NCBI RefSeq assembly: GCF_004346185.1
Contig: NZ_SMAI01000004.1
Span: forward strand, 1-64,000
DNA from: Aquabacter spiritensis
GTDB taxonomy: Bacteria; Pseudomonadota; Alphaproteobacteria; Rhizobiales; Xanthobacteraceae
Reading direction: 5' to 3'
DNA length: 64,000 bases
Shown here: piece after piece, positions 53,557-62,021 of the stretch
Position numbering within the stretch: position 1 is the stretch's first letter
Layout of the letters: each line of letters begins with the position of its first letter
Program-made: the position numbers and the translations under genes
Notes under the pieces: model-generated
The model's database searches: none
The model's input: only the letters and a program-made list of their open reading frames with translations
What the model was told of the DNA's origin: nothing

Positions 53557-56271
53557 ATGGCTACGCGCTATCTGCCTTTGGATCCGCTGTTTGCGCAGCA
53601 GTGGCACCTTTACAATTGGGGACAAGATATACTGGGCCTGCCGCAAGATCCCGGTGCGTATCGCAATGACATAAACGTCACCGGGGTCTGGACCGATTAC
53701 ACCGGAAAAGGCGTCACGGTCGGCGTCGAGGACGACGGGTTTCAGGGGTCGCATCCCGACCTTGCGGCGAACTATTTGGCCGATCTGTCCTATAATCTTA
53801 TGACGGATTTGCCCGGAGCGGCCGTGGCGTCGCACGGTACGGCCACCATGGGCCTCATCGTGGCGGCGCAGAATGGGCAGGGCGGCGTCGGCGTGGCCTA
53901 TGACGCGCAAGCTATCGGCTACAGCAGCGCCGGCTTCGCAGAGCTCCCCTACAATTTCATCAAGGCTGCCGCGCACATGCTGGCGGACGGGGTGGACGTC
54001 AGCAGCAACAGCTGGGGCATGGAGTCCAGAACGCTGTTCGCCTCGGCGCCTTTGCAGACGATGTTCAACAATACGGCGCAGACCCTGGTCCAGATCGGCC
54101 GTGACGGGCTCGGCACGGTGACGGTGTTCTCGGCGGGAAATGGACGCGCCGCGTTCGAGAATACCATCTTCACGCCCACCGGCTCGTCGCCCTACGTCAT
54201 CTCCGTCGCCGCAGCGAATATCGACGGCACGGTGACGAGCTATTCGACACCCGGACCCGGCATTCTCGTCGCGGCGCCCGGAAGCGGCGGCGCAGCCACC
54301 GGCACGGCCAAGGACATTGCAAGCATCGTCACCACCGATTTGCTGGGCACGCCCGGCTTCAACAGGGAGGAGGACGGGGACTATACCAATGTCAGCGGCG
54401 GGTCGGCCGGAAGCGTGGGATTCAACGGGACCTCGGCGTCCGCACCGATCGTGGCCGGCGTCGTCGCGTTGATGCTGGAGGCCAATCCCCTCCTCGGCTA
54501 TCGCGACGTGCAGGAGATTCTCGCCTACAGCGCCAAGACGCCGGCCGAGGTCGCGACCTGGAGCGCCAACAGCGCGACCGATTGGAACGGTGGCGGCCGT
54601 CTCTACAACAACGATCTCGGCTTCGGCCTGGTCGATGCCCTCGCCGCTGTCCGCCTCGCCGAGACGTGGCAGAAGCAGAGCACCTTCGCCAATATCACCA
54701 AGCAGACCGGGAGCTTCACCAGCGGTCCGCTCGTCTTGGACTCCAATACGACCCGCAGCTTGACCCTGGGCTTCCAGGAGGCGGTGCGGGTTCAGCACGC
54801 GACATTGGCCATTGACATCATAATGGGCGCGGGCGCGGACTTGGCCGATGTGTCCTTGACGCTGTCCGGTCCAGGTGGCCACACCAGCACGGTGTTTTTG
54901 GATGCGTCGCTCTACCCGCCGTTTACATCGAGTGCTCTGACGCAGCTGACCTATACGTTCGACACCCTGCACAATTGGGGCGAGATCAGCAATTCCGGCC
55001 AGTGGACGTTGACCGTCAACAATGCCAATGCCGCGGAAGTCCGGCTCGATGCCTCTCTGGTGTTGCTCGGCGACGCGGCCGGGGCCGGCGAGACCTTCAT
55101 CTATACCGACGATTATGCCCGTCTGGGCGCGGCGGAAGCCGACCGGGCGATCCTCGGCGCGACCACCGTGGGCCCGCACACCCTCAATGCGGCGGCGGTG
55201 ACGTCCGACACGACGATCGACCTGTCGCAGCACATGGCGACGATCGCCGGGGTGGCGACGACGATCGGCAGCAGCATGGTGTTTGCGAGCCTGGTCACCG
55301 GCGACGGCAACGACACTCTGGTCGGCGATGCGGGGGACACGACGGTCTTCTCCGGGCGCGGCATCAACACCGTGGACGGCGGGGCGGGCGCCGATACGCT
55401 GTGGCTGCTGAAGGGCGTCGGCGAGTATCTGCAGGCCGGCTACGGCACCGAAATCGTGCTGTACGGCGCGGCCAGCCAGGACATTCTCACCGGCATCGAG
55501 GCGCTCAAATTCGCCGACGGCACGCTCACTTTCGGCACCGATCCGATGGTGAACGAGGTGTTTTACGCCTTCCGCAATCCCGATCTGTTCGCGGCCGGGG
55601 TGGTGGCGGACGTGCATTATGCCGATGTCGGCTGGCGCGAGGGGCTCGACCCGAATGCCTGGTTCGACACCTCGGCCTATCTCGCCAAGAATCCCGACGT
55701 CGCGGCGGCGGGGATCAATCCGCTGGTGCATTACGAGCAGAACGGCTGGTGGGAGGGCCGCGATCCCTCGGTCAATTTCGACGTCTCGCTCTATCTGGCG
55801 TTCAATCCGGACGTCGCGGCGGCGGGCATGGATCCGCTGCTGCATTATCTGCAATACGGCATCGTCGAGGGGCGCCAGACCAGCATGGTGGTGGACGGCG
55901 CCCATCTCCAGGGCGATTTTGACGCCACTTATTATCTGCTGGCGAATTCGGACGTCGCTCTGGCCGGGGTCGACGCGTTCACGCATTACCAGCAATATGG
56001 CTGGATGGAGGGGCGCCGGGCGGACGCCTATTTCGACACCTCCTTCTATCTCGCGCAGAATGCCGACGTGGCGGCGGCGGGGATCAACCCGCTGACGCAT
56101 TTCGAGACCTATGGCTGGCACGAGGGCCGCAACCCGTCGCAGGATTTCGACACCAGCGCCTATCTCGCGGCCTATGCCGACGTCGCGGCCGCGGGCATCG
56201 ACCCGCTGGAGCACTATCTGCGCTACGGCCTCGAAGAAGGCCGCTCCTCCTTCGCCTGGGACCTCGTCTGA
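53557..56271 (+). CDS. Kexin-like S8 protease with P domain, RTX segment and six DVAAAG repeats (copy 3)
   Basis: A 904-residue third paralogue. It starts MATRYLPLDPLFAQQWHLYN; the ATG at 53557 has GGAG 9 nt upstream, and an in-frame ATG at 53527 is less likely. Triad: Asp59 (EDDGFQ, the kexin-like DDG form), His93 (HGTATMG), Ser293 (FNGTSASAPIVAG); Asn195. P domain about 390-505 (LTLGFQEAVRVQHATLAIDI, DTLHNWGEISNSGQWTLTV). The RTX-like segment and six repeats match copy 1 almost residue for residue; the nucleotide match covers 1204 bp without an indel. Calcium-dependent folding after type I export is inferred from the RTX part. Confidence 0.9.
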   Translation: MATRYLPLDPLFAQQWHLYNWGQDILGLPQDPGAYRNDINVTGVWTDYTGKGVTVGVEDDGFQGSHPDLAANYLADLSYNLMTDLPGAAVASHGTATMGLIVAAQNGQGGVGVAYDAQAIGYSSAGFAELPYNFIKAAAHMLADGVDVSSNSWGMESRTLFASAPLQTMFNNTAQTLVQIGRDGLGTVTVFSAGNGRAAFENTIFTPTGSSPYVISVAAANIDGTVTSYSTPGPGILVAAPGSGGAATGTAKDIASIVTTDLLGTPGFNREEDGDYTNVSGGSAGSVGFNGTSASAPIVAGVVALMLEANPLLGYRDVQEILAYSAKTPAEVATWSANSATDWNGGGRLYNNDLGFGLVDALAAVRLAETWQKQSTFANITKQTGSFTSGPLVLDSNTTRSLTLGFQEAVRVQHATLAIDIIMGAGADLADVSLTLSGPGGHTSTVFLDASLYPPFTSSALTQLTYTFDTLHNWGEISNSGQWTLTVNNANAAEVRLDASLVLLGDAAGAGETFIYTDDYARLGAAEADRAILGATTVGPHTLNAAAVTSDTTIDLSQHMATIAGVATTIGSSMVFASLVTGDGNDTLVGDAGDTTVFSGRGINTVDGGAGADTLWLLKGVGEYLQAGYGTEIVLYGAASQDILTGIEALKFADGTLTFGTDPMVNEVFYAFRNPDLFAAGVVADVHYADVGWREGLDPNAWFDTSAYLAKNPDVAAAGINPLVHYEQNGWWEGRDPSVNFDVSLYLAFNPDVAAAGMDPLLHYLQYGIVEGRQTSMVVDGAHLQGDFDATYYLLANSDVALAGVDAFTHYQQYGWMEGRRADAYFDTSFYLAQNADVAAAGINPLTHFETYGWHEGRNPSQDFDTSAYLAAYADVAAAGIDPLEHYLRYGLEEGRSSFAWDLV
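55068..56271 (+). repeat. 1.2-kb direct repeat, unit 3
   Basis: Matches 49097-50300 base for base except scattered substitutions. The match ends exactly at the stop codon; the 3' flanks of the three genes differ except for the first few bases after the stop of copies 2 and 3 (GAGGGG). Confidence 0.9.
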
Positions 56272-56296
56272 GGGGCGACGTTTGACGCGGCCCCTT

Positions 56297-56327
56297 GCGC
56301 GATCCGATCGGCGCGATCGGATCGCGC
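56297..56327. terminator. Strong hairpin after protease copy 3
   Basis: GCGCGATCCGATC (56297-56309) and GATCGGATCGCGC (56315-56327) form a perfect 13-bp stem with a 5-nt loop between the convergent protease and LysR genes. It lacks a T run but could act as a bidirectional terminator. Confidence 0.55.
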
Positions 56328-56333
56328 CCGCCA

Positions 56334-57242
56334 TCAGTCCGGTGCCGAAATCTCCCGCGCGACCGCGCCGATCAGCGCCCGCAGCCAGCGATGCGCGGGA
56401 TCGTGGCGGTAGCGGACGTGCCAGGCCATCTCGACCGGGAAGGTGCCGAGATCGACCGGAGTGGGCAGCACCTTCAGCCGGGTGTCGTGGGCGAGCCGGC
56501 GGCAGATGAGGCGCGGCAGCGTCGCGCAATATTCGGTGACGGCGACCATTTCGGGCACCGCCAGGAAGTGCGTCACCGAGACGGCGACCTCCCGCCGCAG
56601 CTTCTGCTGCGCCAGCGCCTGGAACAGGCCGGCCCGCAGCCGCCCCGGCGGCACGACATTGACGTGCTTCAGCCGCTCGAACTGGGCGCGTGAGATCCGA
56701 TCGCCGATCTGCGGATGGTCGGCCCGCACCACGCAGGCCAGTCCCTCGTCCATCAGATGCTGCACCACCAGATTGTCCGGCGGGTCGACAATGCGCCCGA
56801 GCACCATCGCGGTGGTGCCGGACACCACGCCGGTTTCCGCCAGATCGTTGCCGTAGGGCGTCAGCGTGATCTTGATGCCGGGCGCGACCGTCTGGAGCCG
56901 GGCGACGATGGCGGGGACGAGGATGAATTCGACATAGCCGTTCGGGGCGATCACGAAGGTGCGCGCGGCGACGGCCGGGTCGAAATCCTGCTGGCCGAGC
57001 ACCGCATCGTCGAGCTTCGCCAGCGCCTCGGTGATGACGGGCGCGAGTTCCAGCGCGATCGGCGTGGGCTGAATGCCATAGCGCTCCCGGATGAAGAGCG
57101 GGTCCTGCAACGTGGTCCGCAGCCGCGCCAGGGCGTTGGAGAGCGCCGGCTGGGTCATACCGAGGCGGGCCGCGGCGCGGGTGACGCTGCGCTCCTCCAT
57201 CAGAGCGACGAAGATCGGCAGGAGATTGAGATCGTACCGCAT
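56334..57242 (-). CDS. LysR family transcriptional regulator
   Basis: A 302-residue regulator with the NodD/SyrM-like N-terminus MRYDLNLLPIFVALMEERSV and TRAAARLGMTQPALSNALAR, followed by LRTTLQDPLFIRERYGIQPT. The effector domain follows. It is divergent from the DJ-1/ABM/aldo-keto set and is its probable regulator. The start is at 57242; the longer open frame upstream has no family match. Confidence 0.9.
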   Translation of the reverse strand: MRYDLNLLPIFVALMEERSVTRAAARLGMTQPALSNALARLRTTLQDPLFIRERYGIQPTPIALELAPVITEALAKLDDAVLGQQDFDPAVAARTFVIAPNGYVEFILVPAIVARLQTVAPGIKITLTPYGNDLAETGVVSGTTAMVLGRIVDPPDNLVVQHLMDEGLACVVRADHPQIGDRISRAQFERLKHVNVVPPGRLRAGLFQALAQQKLRREVAVSVTHFLAVPEMVAVTEYCATLPRLICRRLAHDTRLKVLPTPVDLGTFPVEMAWHVRYRHDPAHRWLRALIGAVAREISAPD

Positions 57243-57358
57243 GAGATATATCTCTATCGCAATATCTGAAATCCAAGAAATAAATTTCTTAAATGTCCAG
57301 TCCCGGCGCACTTTGCCGTCGTCCAGCGCGACATCACCCCAGCGCATCGGAGACGAAA

Positions 57359-58153
57359 ATGGCCAAGGGAAAAGTTCTCGTGATCGGTTCCAACGCCACC
57401 CGGATCGAGGTCCAGGGCGGCTGGGGGGCAACCGGCCAGTATCTCAACGAAACCGTGGTGCCCGTCTGGGCGCTGCTCGAAGCCGGCTACGAAATCGTGC
57501 TGGCGACCCCCGACGGCACCAAGCCGCACATCGACCCGGCGTCGGATTCGGCGGATCATTTCGGCGGCGACACGGCGGCCTATGAACGCGCCAAGGCGTT
57601 CTATGCCGAGCATCCCGCGATGAACGAAGTCCGCACGCTGCGCAGCGTGATCGCGGAGGGCCTCGACGCTTATGCCGGCGTCTTCGTGCCGGGCGGGCAG
57701 GCGCCGGTCGTCGACCTGATGCAGGACCCCGACATGGGCACGATCCTGCGCCACTTCCACGCCGCGGAAAAGCCCACCGCGCTGCTCTGCCATGGCCCGA
57801 TGGCCGTGGTCTCGGCGATGCCGCACGCCCGCGAATTCCGCGCCGCTTTGATCGCCGGCGACGTCGAGACGGCGCAGGACTTGGCGCAGGGCTGGCAATA
57901 TGCCGGCTATCGCATGACCGTGTTCTCGGCCACCGAAGAAAAGGTCGTCGAGGACTATATCCTGAAGGCGAAGATGCACTTCACCATGCCGGATGCCCTG
58001 CGGGCGGCGGGCGGCGCGGTCATCACCACGCCGGTGGATTTCGCGCCGAACGTGATCGTCGATCGCGAGTTGATCACCGGGCAGAACCCGCGCTCGGATC
58101 ACCCGATCGCCGCCGCCCTCGTCGCCGCGCTCGACCGGGCCCGGGCGGCGTGA
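57359..58153 (+). CDS. DJ-1/PfpI family (type 1 glutamine-amidotransferase-like) protein
   Basis: A 264-residue cytoplasmic protein starting MAKGKVLVIGSNATRIEVQG. The nucleophile elbow is TALLCHGPMAVVSAM, with the reactive Cys followed by His; a Glu-bearing region GYEIVLATPDGTKPHIDPAS lies before it. Relatives are chaperone-like glyoxalases or ThiJ-like hydrolases. It is the first gene of a three-gene plus-strand set divergent from a LysR gene. Confidence 0.87.
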   Translation: MAKGKVLVIGSNATRIEVQGGWGATGQYLNETVVPVWALLEAGYEIVLATPDGTKPHIDPASDSADHFGGDTAAYERAKAFYAEHPAMNEVRTLRSVIAEGLDAYAGVFVPGGQAPVVDLMQDPDMGTILRHFHAAEKPTALLCHGPMAVVSAMPHAREFRAALIAGDVETAQDLAQGWQYAGYRMTVFSATEEKVVEDYILKAKMHFTMPDALRAAGGAVITTPVDFAPNVIVDRELITGQNPRSDHPIAAALVAALDRARAA

Positions 58154-58224
58154 GGTCGCGCAGGACAGGCGGGGCGCTGCGTTCGCGCCCCGCCACGGCC
58201 CCCGCGCCAGGGAGGAACACAGCC

Positions 58225-58536
58225 ATGCAGAACCAAGCCACGCCGCAGCCCGTCAAGATCCTCGCGATCCTCGTCGCCCGGCCGGACAAGGCCGACGACC
58301 TCGCGGCGCTGCTCGGCACGATGGTCGGCGCGAGCCGGGCGGAGCCGGGCAATCTGCGCTACGATCTGTGGCGCGACCGCGCCGATCCCGGGCGCTTCGT
58401 GCTCGACGAATTGTATGTCGACGAGACGTCTGTCGCCGCGCACCGGGCGACGGCGCACTTCCAACACTATCTCTCCAGGATCGGCGACCTCGCGGACCGC
58501 AGCGTCATGACGCTCGACCCGCGCGAGGTGGCGTGA
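58225..58536 (+). CDS. Antibiotic biosynthesis monooxygenase (ABM/YgiN) family protein
   Basis: A 103-residue dimeric ferredoxin-like protein. VKILAILVARPDKADDLAAL, followed by EPGNLRYDLWRDRADPGRFV and LDELYVDETSVAAHRATAHF, is the classic ABM pattern. It may act on a quinone or as a cofactor-free oxygenase. The ATG at 58225 has GGGAGGA upstream. It lies between the DJ-1-like and aldo-keto reductase genes. Confidence 0.87.
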   Translation: MQNQATPQPVKILAILVARPDKADDLAALLGTMVGASRAEPGNLRYDLWRDRADPGRFVLDELYVDETSVAAHRATAHFQHYLSRIGDLADRSVMTLDPREVA

Positions 58537-58565
58537 GGCGAGGGATTTCAAAAAGGGATTTCGAC

Positions 58566-59579
58566 ATGGCACTCAAGGACATTCTTCGCAGCCGGCTCGG
58601 CTTCGGCGCCGCCCCGCTCGGCAATATGTTTCGCGACATTCCCGAGGCGGAGGCTTCGGCCACCGTCGCGGCGGCCTGGGCCGAGGGCATCCGCTATTTC
58701 GACACCGCGCCCTTCTATGGTGCGGGCCTGGCCGAAATCCGCCTGGGCGCGGCGCTGGCCGACAAGAATCGCGACGACTACGTCATCAGCACCAAGGTCG
58801 GCCGGATCGTCCATGAGGAGGTCGAGGATGTCGCGGCCCGCGACCTCGGCGAGAAGGGGGACGTCTTCAAGCACGGCCGCCCGAACCGGGTCGAGAACGA
58901 CTATTCCTATGACGGGACGCTGCGCTCGATCGAGGACAGCCTGAAGCGGTTGAAGACCGACCGGATCGAGGTCGCGTTCGTCCATGACGTGGCCCAGGAT
59001 TTCTACGGCGACGAATGGCTGGCCATGTTCGAGCGCGCGCGCACCGGCGCCTTCAAGGCGCTCGACCGGCTCCGCGACGAGGGCGTGATCAAGGCCTGGG
59101 GCCTGGGCGTCAACCGCGTCGAGCCGATCGAGCTGCTCCTGGAACTCGAAGAGCCGCGTCCGGACGGCTTTCTCCTGGCGGGGCGCTATACCCTTCTGGA
59201 TCACGACCGCGCGCTCCAGCGCGTCATGCCGATGGTGGCGGATCGCGGGCTCGGCATCGTGGTCGGGGGCCCCTACAGTTCGGGCGCCCTGGTCGGGGGA
59301 CCGAACTTCGAATATGCCCCCGCGCCGCCGGCCATCCTCGACAAGGTGGCGCGGATCAAGGCGATCGCGGACCGCTACGGCGTCAGCATGAAGGCGGCGG
59401 GGCTGCAATTCTCCCTCGCCAATCCGGCGGTCGCGGCGGTGATCCCGGGCGCCAGCCGGCCGAGCCGGATCGCGGAAGACAGCGCGGCGCTCGACGCGCG
59501 CGTTCCCGCCGATTTCTGGCGTGATCTCAGGCAGGCCGGGCTCGTCAATCCCGCGGCGCCGCTCCCGGACGGGGTCTGA
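58566..59579 (+). CDS. Aldo/keto reductase (aldose dehydrogenase subgroup)
   Basis: A 337-residue NAD(P)-dependent barrel enzyme. The catalytic tetrad is visible as Asp and Tyr in GIRYFDTAPFYGAGLAEIRL, Lys in YVISTKVGRIV and His in VAFVHDVAQDF. The form KTDRIEVAFVHD and the long loop after KVGR resemble the D-threo-aldose 1-dehydrogenase/pyridoxal 4-dehydrogenase branch. It is the last gene of the set and ends 64 bp from the convergent hydrolase gene. Confidence 0.9.
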   Translation: MALKDILRSRLGFGAAPLGNMFRDIPEAEASATVAAAWAEGIRYFDTAPFYGAGLAEIRLGAALADKNRDDYVISTKVGRIVHEEVEDVAARDLGEKGDVFKHGRPNRVENDYSYDGTLRSIEDSLKRLKTDRIEVAFVHDVAQDFYGDEWLAMFERARTGAFKALDRLRDEGVIKAWGLGVNRVEPIELLLELEEPRPDGFLLAGRYTLLDHDRALQRVMPMVADRGLGIVVGGPYSSGALVGGPNFEYAPAPPAILDKVARIKAIADRYGVSMKAAGLQFSLANPAVAAVIPGASRPSRIAEDSAALDARVPADFWRDLRQAGLVNPAAPLPDGV

Positions 59580-59643
59580 CCGGCGCGTCCCGATCATACG
59601 GAATGCGGGAGTGGCCGGCGCGATCCGGCCGCTCCCGCCTCCG

Positions 59644-60813
59644 TCAGACGCCGCGGACCGCCGCGCCGAGGCGCTCGGCGACCCAGTCGGTCATATAGTC
59701 GACCACCATCGTGCTGTTGTCGGCGCCGCAATGCTCGGCGCCGCCGTCGAAGAGGCTGAACACCTTGAGTTCGCGGTCGGTGCTGTTGACCGCCGCTTCG
59801 ATGGTCTTCTCGGCATGCCAGAGCGGGATCTGGCGGTCGTTCTCGCCATGCACCACCAGAAGCGGGCAGGTGATGCGCGCGGCGACATGTTCGAGGCTCA
59901 TCTGCTTGACCACCTCGAGGGTCTCGCCGAACGTGTCCTTGCCGAACACCCAGTTGAGATGTTCGCCATAGCCGGGCACCGAAGGTTCGCCATTGCCGTC
60001 CATGCGGCTCTGCACGGCCTCGCCATAGTCGAAGATGGCGCCCCAGGCGACGCAGCAGGCGAAGCGCTTCTCGAACGCGGCGGCGCGCGGGGCGTAATAG
60101 CCACCGAGACTGAGCGCGATGATGCCGATCCTTTTGGGATCGATCTCGCCGCGCGTCTCCAGATAATCGACGCAGGCCCCGGCCGGCTTCTCGGTATCGG
60201 GGCCGCTCGCGAGGCCCTGCAGGCGCAGCGCGGCGCCGACGCCGGGATGGTCGACGATCAGCAGCGACACGCCGCGGCGGCGGAACTCGTCGGCGATGGC
60301 GGAATAGACGATCTCCTTGGTGAGGTCGAGACCGTTGAAATGGACCATGCAGGGGGTCGGGCCGTCGCCGGGGGCCTTCATGAAGATCGCCGGCAGAGTG
60401 GTGTCGCCATAAGGCACGGCGACATATTCGATCGGCTCCTTGCGCAGCTTCAATCCCTTTTCATAAGCGGCGATGCCCTTCTTGTAGGCGACCAGCCGGC
60501 GCGGGTCCTTGTGGCTCGGCATGCGTTCGGCGAGCTGAAAATAGAGGCCGACGCGCAGATATTTCCGACCTGCCGACAAAGGATGCCCTGCGGCCTCGTC
60601 GGCTTCGGCCAGACGCTGCACGCGCTCGGCCATTCTGCACCAGCTTTCGAACCAGGCATTCTGCGCCACCGGGTCGCCGCCGAGCGCCTTCTTCGTCGCG
60701 GCCTCTTGGAGGCCGCGGCAGGCCTCGTCGATCTCCGCGATCTGCCCGCCGCGGTTGAGCGCCGACATCACCGCCAGGCTCCATGTATAATTCTGCGGGA
60801 AATACTGATACAT
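59644..60813 (-). CDS. Alpha/beta hydrolase (pseudooxynicotine-hydrolase/Ayg1-like)
   Basis: A 389-residue serine hydrolase with an N-terminal helical cap (about 130 residues) before the alpha/beta domain. The nucleophile motif is IIALSLGGYYAPRAAAF, the Asp lies in LLVVHGENDRQIPLWHA and the His in GGAEHCGADN. The EYVAVPYGDTTLPAIFMKAP strand and the cap resemble C-C bond hydrolases such as 2,6-dihydroxypseudooxynicotine hydrolase and fungal Ayg1. I use the ATG at 60813, since the frame upstream opens with TTG. It follows a Bug receptor gene. Confidence 0.85.
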   Translation of the reverse strand: MYQYFPQNYTWSLAVMSALNRGGQIAEIDEACRGLQEAATKKALGGDPVAQNAWFESWCRMAERVQRLAEADEAAGHPLSAGRKYLRVGLYFQLAERMPSHKDPRRLVAYKKGIAAYEKGLKLRKEPIEYVAVPYGDTTLPAIFMKAPGDGPTPCMVHFNGLDLTKEIVYSAIADEFRRRGVSLLIVDHPGVGAALRLQGLASGPDTEKPAGACVDYLETRGEIDPKRIGIIALSLGGYYAPRAAAFEKRFACCVAWGAIFDYGEAVQSRMDGNGEPSVPGYGEHLNWVFGKDTFGETLEVVKQMSLEHVAARITCPLLVVHGENDRQIPLWHAEKTIEAAVNSTDRELKVFSLFDGGAEHCGADNSTMVVDYMTDWVAERLGAAVRGV

Positions 60814-60896
60814 CGTCGTATCCACGAAGTCCGAGAGAAAGCAGGGCGCCCCAGGTTTCGAGGCGTTCCGGAATCGCCCTGCCAAGGGCGGCGGAT

Positions 60897-61889
60897 TTAT
60901 TGCTGCTTGACGTTGGCGATCTTGACCAGTTCGGATTGGTTCGCCAGATCCTCTTGCAAGAATTTGCTGAACTCGGCCGGCGTGGTGCCCATGGGAATCA
61001 GGCCCAGATCTTCAAACTGCGCCTTGACCGCGGGCTTCGCCATGAAGCCGGCGACCGCGGCCTGGACACGATCGATGATCGGCTGCGGCGTCTCCGCGGG
61101 ATACCAGAGGCCGTACCAGCCATTGATCATGTTCATCCCGGGAAGGCCGGCTTCGTCGAAGGTCGGCACGTCGGGAAGGACCGGCGCGCGGGTCGGGCTG
61201 CTGATCGCCAGCGCCCGGACCTTTCCGGCCTTGATGGTGCCGAGGCCGCCCGAGGTCGACACGAACGTCATGTCGATCTGGTTGGCGGCGACGTCCTGGA
61301 GCGCCGGGCCGCTGCCCTTGTAGGGGACGTGCTGGATCGAGGTGCCGGCCAGATGATTGAACAGCGCGCCGGCGAGATGGGTGATGTTGCCTTCGCCGGC
61401 GGATCCGTAATCCATCGAATCCGGGTTCTTCTTGGCGAGCGCGATGAAGTCCTTCAGGTCGCGCGCCGGCACCTCCGTATTGATGGCCAGAACCAGGCCG
61501 TAGGAGCGGGCGATCTGGGTGATCGGCGCGAAGTCCTTGACCGGATCGTAGGGCAGTTTCTTGTAGAGGACCGCGCTGCCGGTGAATTGACCGGTGGTCA
61601 TCAGCATTGTGTAGCCGTCCGGCGCGGCCTTTGCGACGAGATTGGTGCCGATCGTGCCATTGGCGCCGCCGCGATTTTCGACCACGACGGTCGTCCCCAA
61701 GGCTTCGCCGAGATTCTGGGCGACGATGCGGGCCACGACGTCGAGCGAGCCGCCCGCGGCGGAGGGTGCGAGGATGCGGATCGGCCGGCTGGGCCAGGCA
61801 TCCTCTGCGACGGCGGTCATGGGGGCGAGGGCGGTGCAGGCCGCGGCGACCAAGAGCGCACAGCCCAGCTGTCTGCGGGAATAAGGCAT
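60897..61889 (-). CDS. Bug-family (tripartite tricarboxylate type) substrate-binding protein
   Basis: A 330-residue periplasmic receptor. The signal peptide is GCALLVAAACTALAPMTAVA and the mature start PIRILAPSAAGGSLDVVARI is the Bug signature; the conserved VVENRGGANGTIGTNLVAKA follows. It ends 83 bp before the hydrolase gene on the same strand and is divergent from a LysR gene, so receptor and hydrolase probably handle the same compound. Confidence 0.9.
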   Translation of the reverse strand: MPYSRRQLGCALLVAAACTALAPMTAVAEDAWPSRPIRILAPSAAGGSLDVVARIVAQNLGEALGTTVVVENRGGANGTIGTNLVAKAAPDGYTMLMTTGQFTGSAVLYKKLPYDPVKDFAPITQIARSYGLVLAINTEVPARDLKDFIALAKKNPDSMDYGSAGEGNITHLAGALFNHLAGTSIQHVPYKGSGPALQDVAANQIDMTFVSTSGGLGTIKAGKVRALAISSPTRAPVLPDVPTFDEAGLPGMNMINGWYGLWYPAETPQPIIDRVQAAVAGFMAKPAVKAQFEDLGLIPMGTTPAEFSKFLQEDLANQSELVKIANVKQQ

Positions 61890-62021
61890 CGAACGGTCTC
61901 CCTATCGCCGGTCGGCAACATCGACGTGTTTCACCGCGGCTTGGGTCCCATCCTGCATTGCCGGCTGAGGCCGAAAAAGCATATATTCTCGACCCTCTCC
62001 ATCTCAGAAAAGCATGGCCTC
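61890..62021. promoter_or_regulatory. Divergent promoter region for the Bug and LysR genes
   Basis: A 132-bp spacer between divergent starts. It contains an AT-rich AAAAAGCATATATTCTCGAC stretch (from about 61975) with T-N11-A spacing typical of LysR boxes. I cannot identify the exact operator. Confidence 0.4.

Noticed and set aside
53554-57276. Minus-strand ORF of 1240 residues
   Set aside because: It lies antisense to protease copy 3 and LysR, has Arg/Gly/His-rich shadow composition, and the plus-strand protease has clear catalytic motifs.
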